Shown piece after piece: positions 1 to 5,267 of a DNA stretch of 5,267 nt. The notes under the pieces were generated by a model that worked only from the letters and a program-made list of their open reading frames with translations, was not told the DNA's origin and made no database searches. The number at the start of each line of letters is the position of its first letter. Positions within the stretch are counted from its first letter, which is position 1. Source of the stretch: Nitrosopumilaceae archaeon (lineage in GTDB: Archaea > Thermoproteota > Nitrososphaeria > Nitrososphaerales > Nitrosopumilaceae); contig DUJB01000026.1 in the NCBI GenBank assembly GCA_013330055.1, positions 25,594-30,860 of the forward strand. The letters run 5' to 3'. The position numbers were made by a program, and so were the translations under genes.

Positions 1-384
1 GGCAAGATGTACAAATTCTATAAGCAAAAAGAGAGCATCGCATGCGTTGCTACAAGAAAATATAGAAAAGAAGAGACAGGCTACGCAAAAGTAAAAGATG
101 ACATAATCACAGAATTCCAAGAAAAACCAATCATTTCTATGCTCATGGTAGAATGCCTAGGCATCTACATTTTAAATACAAAAATTTTGAAGATAATCAA
201 ATCTAAAAAAGAAAGGAAAAATGAAGTTAATCTTTCTTTTGATGTTTTACAAGATTTATCAAAAAGAAAAACCGTTAGTGCATTTGACATAGGTAAAGCG
301 CATTGGATAGACATAGAATCGCCAAATAAAGCAGAACGAAATAAGGTGACAGTAAAAGAAATAATTAGGAAAATGAAGAACTAG
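1..384 (+). CDS. Sugar-phosphate nucleotidyltransferase, C-terminal part (5' end outside window)
   Basis: The frame is open from base 1, so the ATG at 7 is almost certainly an internal methionine and not the start. The visible 127 residues read like the C-terminal half of the NTP_transferase family (glucose-1-phosphate thymidylyl-/uridylyl- or mannose-1-phosphate guanylyltransferases), which join an NTP to a sugar phosphate to make cytoplasmic NDP-sugars for glycan synthesis. Recognisable pieces, counted from base 1, are the EF-x-EKP segment (residues 38-43), the GIYIL strand (54-58), an SFD motif (79-81) and the terminal HWIDIESP (101-108), equivalent to the usual GYWIDIGTP. The N-terminal nucleotide-binding loop would lie in the missing 100 or so residues. 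The usual N-x-GIY is ECLGIY here. The protein ends right after the catalytic domain, with no sign of a left-handed beta-helix acyltransferase tail. The nucleotide and sugar cannot be assigned. It converges on leuD and shares its stop bases with it. Confidence 0.8.
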   Translation, partial: GKMYKFYKQKESIACVATRKYRKEETGYAKVKDDIITEFQEKPIISMLMVECLGIYILNTKILKIIKSKKERKNEVNLSFDVLQDLSKRKTVSAFDIGKAHWIDIESPNKAERNKVTVKEIIRKMKN

Positions 385-956
385 GATACAATTCGAGATT
401 TTTCATATTGTAATATTTTATCTTCATATTGTAAGGTAATAGATATATCATCGAGTCCTTCAAGGAGAGTTTTTTTTCTATGACCTTCGATATCAAATGA
501 TATTGTTTCATTTGGCACAATGATTGTCTGATTTTCTAAATTAACCTCTATTTCCGAATTTGTTTTGAATAAACTTTCAATTTTCTTATTATCAAGTTTT
601 ATTGGCAAAATTCCATTTTTGAAGCAATTATTGTAAAAAATGTCAGCAAAAGATGGAGCTATAACTACTACAAATCCATAGTCAAGTAAAGCCCAAGCAG
701 CGTGTTCTCTGCTTGAACCACAACCAAAGTTTTCTCCTGTTAAAAGTATCTTAGAATCTCGATATTTTGGATTGTTTAAAATAAAATCTTCTTTTGGTAA
801 ACCGCCTGTAGTAAACCTCCAGTCATAAAATAGATATTGACCAAAACCTGTCTTTTGAACTAGTTTGAGGAACTGTTTAGGCACTATTTGATCAGTATCT
901 ACGTTAACTTTGTCGAGCGGAGTAGCAATACTTTTGATCGTCTTAAATGGTTCCAT
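381..956 (-). CDS. leuD: 3-isopropylmalate dehydratase small subunit, long bacterial-like type
   Basis: Small (swivelling-domain) subunit of isopropylmalate isomerase. With LeuC it interconverts 2- and 3-isopropylmalate in cytoplasmic leucine biosynthesis. The 191 residues match the roughly 200-aa LeuD type common in bacteria, not the 160-170-aa archaeal type. Visible signatures are NVDTDQIVPKQFL (18-30), NFGCGSSREHA (76-86) carrying the substrate-binding Ser/Arg loop, SFADIFYNN (102-110), KNGILPI (113-119), and the C-terminal GLDDISITLQYED segment that corresponds to the family's usual GLDxIGLTLQ ending. The ATG follows the leuC stop with no gap (TAG then ATG) and has no good Shine-Dalgarno, so translation probably depends on termination-reinitiation from leuC. 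The start fits the family N-terminus. The stop overlaps that of the converging nucleotidyltransferase gene. The pairing with a long-type LeuC makes the leucine assignment firmer than for the other pair in this window. Confidence 0.93.
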   Translation of the reverse strand: MEPFKTIKSIATPLDKVNVDTDQIVPKQFLKLVQKTGFGQYLFYDWRFTTGGLPKEDFILNNPKYRDSKILLTGENFGCGSSREHAAWALLDYGFVVVIAPSFADIFYNNCFKNGILPIKLDNKKIESLFKTNSEIEVNLENQTIIVPNETISFDIEGHRKKTLLEGLDDISITLQYEDKILQYEKSRIVS

Positions 957-2372
957 CTAGTTCAAATCCAATTCTCTTACATCCATAAAATGCCCTGCTA
1001 ATGCAGCTGCTGCAGCCATAACAGGACTAACAAGATGAGTTCTACCACCAGCGCCTTGCCTTCCTTCAAAGTTTCTGTTAGATGTACTTGCACATCTTTC
1101 ACCCGCAACCAAAATGTCAGGATTCATTCCCAAACACATACTACAGCCTGACTCTCTCCACTCAAAATTCGCCTCTTTGAATATCTTATCCAATCCTAAT
1201 TCTTCAGCTTGTTTTTTTACAAGTTGAGATCCTGGCACTATCATCGCCCTTACCTTTGATGAAACTTTCTTTCCTTTTACTATTTTAGATGCTTCAATCA
1301 AATCATCCAGTCTTGAATTTGTACAAGAACCAATGAAAACTCTATCAATTGAAATGTCAGTAATTGGCGTACCTGGTTTTAGATTCATGTATTGCAATGC
1401 TCTGATAGCTGCTTTTTCCTCATCTTGATTTCCTTTCGCATATTCTTCTGGAAATGGAACAATGCTTGTTACATCTGTAGTCATCGCAGGGTTTGTTCCC
1501 CAGCTTACTTGTGGAGATATTGTATCCACATGTAAGGTAAAGATCTTGTCAAAATGAGCCCCAGGGTCACTTTTTAGGTTTTCAGACCAATGATCTACTA
1601 ACTCATCATAATTTTTTGGAATGTACTTTCTTCCCTTTAGATACGCAAATGTTTTTTCATCAGGAGCTACAAGTCCCGCTCTAGCACCCCCTTCTATAGA
1701 CATATTACAAATGGTCATTCTTTGTTCCATTGTGAGATCAGATATTGTCTCACCAGTGTATTCTATTACAGTCCCTGCTCCTCCAGCAGTACCTATATGT
1801 CGTATTATTGAGAGTATGATATCTTTTGCAGTTACTGCGTGTTCATTTTTTCTCTTACCTTCTATTTTAATTTCAAAAGTTTTTGGTTTTTCCATCCAAA
1901 TGCATTGTGTTGCCAATACATGCTCTACATCACTAGTACCTATCCCAAAAGCTAATGCCCCAAAAGCACCATGCGTTGATGTGTGACTATCACCACAAAC
2001 AATTGTAGTTCCAGGAAGAGTTATTCCCAATTCAGGACCAATTACATGCACTATTCCTTGATTTGGGCTATTAATATCAAATAACTCAATATCAAAATCT
2101 TTGCAGTTTTTTTCTAAAACTTTGATCTGTTTTGCAGAAATTTGATCAATAATGGGTAAAGATCTATCACTAGTTGGAACATTATGATCCATTGTTGCAA
2201 ATGTGAGATCGGGTCTTCGTACATTTCTTTTGTTCATACGTAAGCCATCAAATGCCTGTGGAGATGTAACCTCATGTACTAAATGTCGATCAACATAAAG
2301 TAGTGTTGGTCCATTTTTTTGTTCTACTACAACATGCAAATCCCAAATTTTCTCAAACAGAGTCTTTGGCAT
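957..2372 (-). CDS. leuC: 3-isopropylmalate dehydratase large subunit, long bacterial-like type
   Basis: Large, 4Fe-4S-bearing subunit of isopropylmalate isomerase (aconitase superfamily); forms the active enzyme with LeuD for the second step of leucine biosynthesis. The 471 residues are close to the roughly 466 of E. coli LeuC. Visible motifs are [17 protein letters not shown] (25-41), TMDHNVPT (60-67), [21 protein letters not shown] (125-145), FIGSCTNSR (346-354), [12 protein letters not shown] (408-419) and [12 protein letters not shown] (429-440). The three cluster ligands are Cys350, Cys410 and Cys413, with the normal spacing. The insert at about 245-310 ([15 protein letters not shown]) is typical of the bacterial long type and missing from the other large subunit here. 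The start [10 protein letters not shown] matches the family N-terminus. No Shine-Dalgarno precedes it, but TATA-like sequence does, suggesting a leaderless start of its own in the 87-bp gap. A long-type LeuC in a probable archaeon suggests old transfer from bacteria; base composition looks like that of its neighbours. Confidence 0.94.
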   Translation of the reverse strand: MPKTLFEKIWDLHVVVEQKNGPTLLYVDRHLVHEVTSPQAFDGLRMNKRNVRRPDLTFATMDHNVPTSDRSLPIIDQISAKQIKVLEKNCKDFDIELFDINSPNQGIVHVIGPELGITLPGTTIVCGDSHTSTHGAFGALAFGIGTSDVEHVLATQCIWMEKPKTFEIKIEGKRKNEHAVTAKDIILSIIRHIGTAGGAGTVIEYTGETISDLTMEQRMTICNMSIEGGARAGLVAPDEKTFAYLKGRKYIPKNYDELVDHWSENLKSDPGAHFDKIFTLHVDTISPQVSWGTNPAMTTDVTSIVPFPEEYAKGNQDEEKAAIRALQYMNLKPGTPITDISIDRVFIGSCTNSRLDDLIEASKIVKGKKVSSKVRAMIVPGSQLVKKQAEELGLDKIFKEANFEWRESGCSMCLGMNPDILVAGERCASTSNRNFEGRQGAGGRTHLVSPVMAAAAALAGHFMDVRELDLN

Positions 2373-2459
2373 AGTAGAATCTTATACGATACGTGATATA
2401 ATGGTATAAACAGAGAAAACTGTTAGTGGGGATTTTGATTATTCGTAGTGTTATTGTTT
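2373..2459 (-). promoter_or_regulatory. Probable leuCD promoter region between the two dehydratase pairs
   Basis: This 87-bp gap separates the small subunit B stop from the leuC start, whereas genes within each pair overlap or abut. Read on the minus strand it holds two TATA-like hexamers: TTTATA at 2405-2410 (38 to 33 bp before the leuC ATG) and TTATAT at 2396-2401 (29 to 24 bp before it). The nearer one is correctly placed for an archaeal leaderless transcript starting at or near the ATG. A tandem ATACG-ATACG (plus strand, 2384-2393) lies just downstream, and a small inverted repeat overlaps the upstream hexamer. Promoter assignment is inferred from spacing and composition only; read-through from the upstream pair is also possible. 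Confidence 0.45.
2409..2424. repeat. Short inverted repeat near the leuC promoter
   Basis: Arms AACAG (2409-2413) and CTGTT (2420-2424) are perfect inverted complements separated by six bases. The repeat overlaps the end of the upstream TATA-like hexamer, so it could be a repressor half-site pair or a weak hairpin after small subunit B. Five base pairs is short enough to occur by chance in AT-rich DNA, and there is no clear T-run to make it a terminator. Confidence 0.2.
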
Positions 2460-2942
2460 CTACGGTTTGTAATTAAAAAGACCGCCAGCTGCTATGATCT
2501 TTCCAATTAATTCAGAAAAAGGTTTCATGGCATAAGTTTGATTCTTTGTAAGATTTTTTATTTCATTTTTTTCTGTATCAATTTCAACCGAGTCTTCATT
2601 AGATATGCTATTGTATGTGCTCTCATCAATTTCGATTGGTAACAAGAATGCACCATCAACTGCGTTCCTATAGAATATTCTTGCAAAGGATAAAGCTAAA
2701 ACCGCCTTTATTCCAGAATATGCAAGTGCAATCGGTGCATGTTCCCTTGATGAACCACATCCAAAATTACGTCCTGCCACGATGAAATCGCCTTCTTTTA
2801 CTTTAGAATGAAAATCTTTATCTAAACCTTCCATTGCGTGTTTTGCAAGTTCATTATAGTCATGTATTTTGAGATATGGACCAGGTATTATTACATCGGT
2901 ATCAATATTGTCTCTTTGGTATTTTATTACGTCTCCTTTCAT
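2460..2942 (-). CDS. Isopropylmalate/homoaconitate dehydratase small subunit, archaeal type
   Basis: Small subunit of a second two-subunit aconitase-superfamily hydro-lyase, partner of the adjacent large subunit B. At 160 residues it has the length of archaeal IPMI/homoaconitase small subunits. Visible motifs are DNIDTDVIIPGPYLK (11-25), NFGCGSSREHA (59-69), SFARIFYRNA (85-94), GAFLLPIEI (97-105) and PFSELIGKIIAAGG (141-154). The residues after YL (here YLKIHD, 23-28) belong to the loop that discriminates the substrate side chain in this family; a basic residue there has been associated with homoaconitase-like enzymes and aliphatic ones with isopropylmalate, but Lys-Ile-His fits neither cleanly. 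The start overlaps the upstream stop as ATGA and has a Shine-Dalgarno at good spacing, which fixes it. The candidate roles are leucine synthesis, lysine synthesis through homoaconitate, or a related 2-alkylmalate-type dehydration, so no gene symbol is given. Confidence 0.88.
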   Translation of the reverse strand: MKGDVIKYQRDNIDTDVIIPGPYLKIHDYNELAKHAMEGLDKDFHSKVKEGDFIVAGRNFGCGSSREHAPIALAYSGIKAVLALSFARIFYRNAVDGAFLLPIEIDESTYNSISNEDSVEIDTEKNEIKNLTKNQTYAMKPFSELIGKIIAAGGLFNYKP

Positions 2943-4210
2943 TTCAAATCCCTCGGATCAGTAATTTTTCCAGTAACTGCAGATGCAGCTACAACTAATG
3001 GCGATGCCAGATATGTTTTTGATTCTACATGGCCCATCCTTCCTGGGAAATTTCTGTTTGTAGTACTTATGCAAACTTCATCTTTGGCCAGTACTCCCAT
3101 ATGCGCACCGCAACAAGCTCCACATGTAGGTGGTCCTACCACTGCACCTGCATCCATGAAAATTTTAATGAGTCCTTCCTCCATTGCTTTTCTGAATATA
3201 GATATTGCTGCAGGCAACACTTCTGTTCTAATTTTCACTTGTCTGCCTTTTAGTATTCTTGCAACAGCTTGTAAATCTTCATATTTTGCACCTGTGCATG
3301 AACCGATATACGCTTTGTCTAGGGCAGTTGTTGACAAGTCTCGTGCCTCTGCTATATTTTCAGGAGAAAATGGCTTGGCAACAATGGGTTCTAATTCTGA
3401 TGCTTCATATTCAAAGATCTTTTCATATTGAGCATTTGCATCACTATGTACTTCATCGTATTTTGTTGCACCACGTACTGCAAGATAGTCACTTGTTTTT
3501 TGATCAGGTTCAATGATTCCACTTTTCGCTCCAGCTTCCGTTGTCATGTTTGTTAAAGTAAGTCGTTCTTCAATTGACATTTCTAAAATACCATCCCCCC
3601 CGAATTGCATAGTTTTGTAAGCTGCACCGTCAGTTCCTATATCACCAATTATTTTTAAAATAAAATCTTTTGCCATCACATGATTGGGAAGCTTACCATT
3701 TAGTTTGAAATAAAGCGTTTCTGGAACTTTGAACCAAATTTTTCCATTTAAGAGCACATATGCAATATCTGTATGACCAAGACCTGCTGCAAAAGCACCT
3801 AATGCGCCAGTTGTATTAGTATGTGAATCACCACCCACATAAACTTCGCCTGGTAGCACCATGGCTTCTTCATGAGATAGTGTGTGACAGATCCCATACT
3901 GACCCATACCATATTTGAAATGTTTGTTGATTCCAAATTGTTTTGTAAAATCTGACAACAATACTATATTTTGAGCCGATACCTGGTCAACAGAAGGCAC
4001 AAAGTGATCTTCTGCGACCCAGACTTTAGACGAATCCCAAAGTTTCTCTATCTTCATACCTTTCTTCTTTAGTTTCTCAAATACTGCTATTACACCAGGT
4101 CCTGAAACATCATGTACCATTACCTTATCTACATTTACAAAAACTACATCATCTGGGGATAGGCTTGTTTTCCCAGATGCTCTAGCAAGTATCTTTTCGG
4201 TTATGTTCAT
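2939..4210 (-). CDS. Isopropylmalate/homoaconitate dehydratase large subunit, archaeal type
   Basis: Large 4Fe-4S subunit of the second hydro-lyase, 423 residues, the usual archaeal IPMI/homoaconitase length. The start MNITEKILARASGK matches the family N-terminus (xTxxEKILAxxxG). The open frame extends to 4426, but that extra stretch runs through the promoter and the opposing cofE gene and looks unlike the family. Motifs are VNVDKVMVHDVSGP (25-38), VAEDHFVPS (65-73), VGGDSHTNTTGALGAFAAG (125-143), YIGSCTGAK (301-309), PTCGACCGAHMG (361-372) and STTNRNFPGRMG (382-393). Cluster ligands are Cys305, Cys363 and Cys366. The tripeptide after SCT is GAK, where LeuC-type enzymes have N-S/G-R, which places it in a different subfamily from the leuC of this window. 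It is first in its operon with no Shine-Dalgarno and TTTAAA 31-26 bp upstream, consistent with a leaderless transcript. The fold and pairing are secure; the substrate is not. Confidence 0.88.
   Translation of the reverse strand: MNITEKILARASGKTSLSPDDVVFVNVDKVMVHDVSGPGVIAVFEKLKKKGMKIEKLWDSSKVWVAEDHFVPSVDQVSAQNIVLLSDFTKQFGINKHFKYGMGQYGICHTLSHEEAMVLPGEVYVGGDSHTNTTGALGAFAAGLGHTDIAYVLLNGKIWFKVPETLYFKLNGKLPNHVMAKDFILKIIGDIGTDGAAYKTMQFGGDGILEMSIEERLTLTNMTTEAGAKSGIIEPDQKTSDYLAVRGATKYDEVHSDANAQYEKIFEYEASELEPIVAKPFSPENIAEARDLSTTALDKAYIGSCTGAKYEDLQAVARILKGRQVKIRTEVLPAAISIFRKAMEEGLIKIFMDAGAVVGPPTCGACCGAHMGVLAKDEVCISTTNRNFPGRMGHVESKTYLASPLVVAASAVTGKITDPRDLK
2950..2954 (-). promoter_or_regulatory. Shine-Dalgarno of the archaeal-type small subunit
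   Basis: On the minus strand GAGGG sits seven bases before the ATG at 2942, inside the last codons of the large subunit gene. GAGG pairs with the anti-Shine-Dalgarno CCUCC of archaeal 16S rRNA. With the ATGA stop/start overlap it fixes the start and indicates coupled translation of the two subunits, as expected for a stoichiometric heterodimer. It is the only well-placed Shine-Dalgarno I see before a gene in this window. Confidence 0.75.
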
Positions 4211-4292
4211 TTCTATCTGTAGAAAATGCATGTTTTTTAAATTAAAAGGTTTGGAGGGGAAGGCTAAAAAGTCTAAGAAAGACAGTGCTGTC
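4211..4292. promoter_or_regulatory. Divergent promoter region between large subunit B and cofE
   Basis: This 82-bp region separates two start codons facing away from each other. Its AT-rich core at 4233-4247 contains palindromic TTTAAA at 4236-4241. On the minus strand this hexamer lies 31-26 bp before the large subunit ATG, a good distance for a TATA box driving a leaderless transcript. On the plus strand the same element could start cofE transcription around 4262-4268, giving a leader of about 25-30 bases. Next to the core lies a palindromic ATGCAT at 4226-4231, flanked by A- and T-rich bases. A GGAGGGG at 4253-4259 resembles a Shine-Dalgarno but is 33 bases before the chosen cofE ATG. These are pattern assignments only. 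Confidence 0.5.
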
Positions 4293-5072
4293 ATGTCTAT
4301 TTCGGTACAAACTATAAAATCAGATCTTAAAACACAAAATTTTGATCTATTTGAAACTTTGGTGGATTTACTACAAAGATCAAATATTAAACTAGAAAAT
4401 GATGATGTTCTGATTATTTCAAGCAAATATGTTGCAAATTCTCAAGGAAGATTAATCGAATATGAAAAAGTCATGCCATCCAGAGAATCAAGAATACTTG
4501 CAACAAAATTTCATCTTAATCCTAAAATTGCCGAGATTATTTTGAGAGAATCTGATGTAATTTTCGGAGGAGTTCCTGGATTCGTAATTACTTCATCCGA
4601 TAATATTTTAGCTCCAAATGCCGGAATAGATAAATCAAATGCCCCTAAAGGAAAAATAATTCTATATCCTACTGACTCGTACCAAATTGCAGAGCAGCTA
4701 CGCCGCAAATTTTTCTTGAGGTTTTCTGTCCATATTGGCATATTAATAATAGATAGTAGGTTGATGCCTGCAAGAGTCGGAACAATGGGTGTTGCAATTG
4801 CTTGCGCCGGTATTGAACCTCTTTCTGACATTCGTGGTCAGAAGGATCTACATGGAAACCCCTTGAAAGTTACTTTTCAAGCTGTAGCAGACAATCTTGC
4901 ATCAATTGCAAACCTCAAGATGGGTGAAGGTTCAGACGGCACTCCCATTGCTTTAATAAAAAATTCAGACGCAAAAATTACAGACAGAAAGATAGGTCAA
5001 AATGAGATGGCTATTTCCTACGATCAGTGTGTATACATTCGTGGATTAAAGACAAATAATAAACACACCTAG
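4293..5072 (+). CDS. cofE: Coenzyme F420-0:L-glutamate ligase (CofE family)
   Basis: CofE adds gamma-linked glutamate to F420-0 using GTP in the cytoplasm, completing the deazaflavin cofactor F420. The 259 residues are near the usual archaeal CofE length (about 250), with no fused nitroreductase-like FbiB domain. Family features counted from the chosen ATG are DDVLIISSKYVANSQGR (37-53), APNAGIDKSNAPKG (107-120), equal to the usual xANAGVDxSN, YPTDSYQIAEQLR (125-137), MGVAIACAGIEPLSDIRGQKDLHGNP (165-190), and VTFQAVADNLASIANLKMGEG (193-213). The stretch DSRLMPARVG (154-163) replaces the common D-x-F-G-R-P-W-R-x-G pattern, so a paralogue with altered activity cannot be excluded. The frame is open upstream to 4203 with an ATG at 4230, but that start would add a lysine-rich leader and lie before the TATA-like core, so 4293 is preferred. 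It is divergent from the dehydratase operon, with no obvious functional link. Confidence 0.87.
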   Translation: MSISVQTIKSDLKTQNFDLFETLVDLLQRSNIKLENDDVLIISSKYVANSQGRLIEYEKVMPSRESRILATKFHLNPKIAEIILRESDVIFGGVPGFVITSSDNILAPNAGIDKSNAPKGKIILYPTDSYQIAEQLRRKFFLRFSVHIGILIIDSRLMPARVGTMGVAIACAGIEPLSDIRGQKDLHGNPLKVTFQAVADNLASIANLKMGEGSDGTPIALIKNSDAKITDRKIGQNEMAISYDQCVYIRGLKTNNKHT

Positions 5073-5074
5073 GG

Positions 5075-5084
5075 TTTTAATATA
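5075..5084 (+). promoter_or_regulatory. TATA-like promoter element before the right-edge gene
   Basis: TTTTAATATA lies just after the cofE stop and is centred about 25 bases before the ATG at 5105. No Shine-Dalgarno precedes that ATG, so the geometry fits an archaeal leaderless promoter. The same AT/T-rich stretch may also mark the end of the cofE transcript. Inferred from position and composition only. Confidence 0.4.
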
Positions 5085-5104
5085 GGAAAATTAGACCGCA
5101 AGCT

Positions 5105-5267
5105 ATGGTAGAATTTCTGACTAGATATCCAAAGACGATATCTCTTTTTAATGGCGTACGACATAAAATTAACGTCGATCATAAGGTAGGCGTAGAGCAG
5201 CTTACTATAGTGGTCAGAAAAAATGTTGATGAACTTTTAAGAATTTTTTCAAAAGAAGGCTTTACTC
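5105..5267 (+). CDS. Unrecognised protein, N-terminal 54 residues (3' end outside window)
   Basis: An ATG at 5105 opens a frame that stays open to the last base. The 54 visible residues begin MVEFLTRYPKTISLFNGVR and continue through a mixed charged stretch with EQLTIVVRK and NVDELLRIFSKEGF. There is no signal peptide or membrane segment; the composition suggests a soluble alpha/beta protein. I do not recognise a family from this fragment. Support for its being a gene is the uninterrupted frame, protein-like composition with alternating hydrophobic and charged residues, the start 32 bases after cofE on the same strand, and a TATA-like element about 25 bp upstream. Whether it is co-transcribed with cofE or has its own leaderless transcript is open. 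Confidence 0.6.
   Translation, partial: MVEFLTRYPKTISLFNGVRHKINVDHKVGVEQLTIVVRKNVDELLRIFSKEGFT

Noticed and set aside
7..9. ATG at 7 as the true start of the first gene
   Set aside because: The frame is open to the window edge, and the protein matches the middle and end of a longer family, so the start lies outside the window.
402..434. Perfect 12-bp direct repeat TTCATATTGTAA (402-413 and 423-434) near the 3' end of leuD
   Set aside because: It encodes LQYE twice, seven residues apart, but the segment aligns with the normal LeuD C-terminus without extra length, so it is probably chance and not a duplication.
1621..1986. 121-codon open frame antisense to leuC
   Set aside because: It lies wholly inside the conserved leuC coding sequence, has a serine/proline/cysteine-rich low-order composition and no start signal; a shadow of the real gene.
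963..2951. Shared GGATTTGAA before both small subunit starts
   Set aside because: In both cases it is the coding sequence for Asp-Leu at the end of the large subunits, explained by homologous C-termini and not by a regulatory motif.
2838..3516. Open frames of 74-197 codons antisense to the archaeal-type dehydratase genes
   Set aside because: They run opposite fully conserved subunit motifs; the composition looks like reverse-strand translation and no promoter or Shine-Dalgarno supports them.
4211..4426. 72-residue N-terminal extension of the large subunit B frame
   Set aside because: It overlaps cofE and the promoter region, has no family-like sequence, and the family N-terminus begins cleanly at the ATG at 4210.
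4511..4831. 106-codon open frame antisense to cofE
   Set aside because: It lies fully within cofE, opposite its conserved motifs, with no independent support.
1..5267. Mobile element, CRISPR array, tRNA or rRNA
   Set aside because: No transposase-like sequence, terminal inverted repeats, regularly spaced repeats or cloverleaf-like segments were seen; almost all bases belong to recognised genes.

Overview
This is a gene-dense, AT-rich window (about one third G+C by eye) that most likely comes from an archaeon, with Thaumarchaeota/Nitrososphaerota (Nitrosopumilus-like) as the best guess. The support is a CofE-type F420 ligase, first-in-operon genes that have a TATA-like element about 25-31 bp before the start codon and no Shine-Dalgarno (the leaderless archaeal pattern), and a downstream operon gene that does have a Shine-Dalgarno. 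The lineage is inferred from protein style and was not checked by a search.

Layout. 1-384 (+): C-terminal half of a sugar-phosphate nucleotidyltransferase, cut by the window edge. 381-4210 (-): four aconitase-superfamily genes, in transcription order large subunit B (2939-4210), small subunit B (2460-2942), an 87-bp gap with promoter-like sequence, then leuC (957-2372) and leuD (381-956). 4211-4292: divergent intergenic region with TATA-like sequence. 4293-5072 (+): cofE-like F420-0:gamma-glutamyl ligase. 5105-5267 (+): start of an unrecognised gene that runs off the right edge.

The main feature is two complete but clearly different heterodimeric hydro-lyases lying head to tail. leuC/leuD (471 + 191 aa) are of the long type common in bacteria and should be 3-isopropylmalate dehydratase of leucine biosynthesis. 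The other pair (423 + 160 aa) is of the short archaeal IPMI/homoaconitase type and has unusual substrate-site signatures (SCTGAK in place of SCTN, and a YLKIHD loop). It may act on another substrate, for example in a homoaconitate-type lysine pathway, but sequence reading alone cannot settle that. All four proteins keep the catalytic signatures: three cluster cysteines in each large subunit and GCGSSREHA in each small subunit. The genes are tightly packed (ATGA overlap, zero-gap stop/start, shared CTAG stop). No RNA genes, mobile elements, CRISPR arrays or broken genes were seen, and no gene-free stretch exceeds 300 bases.
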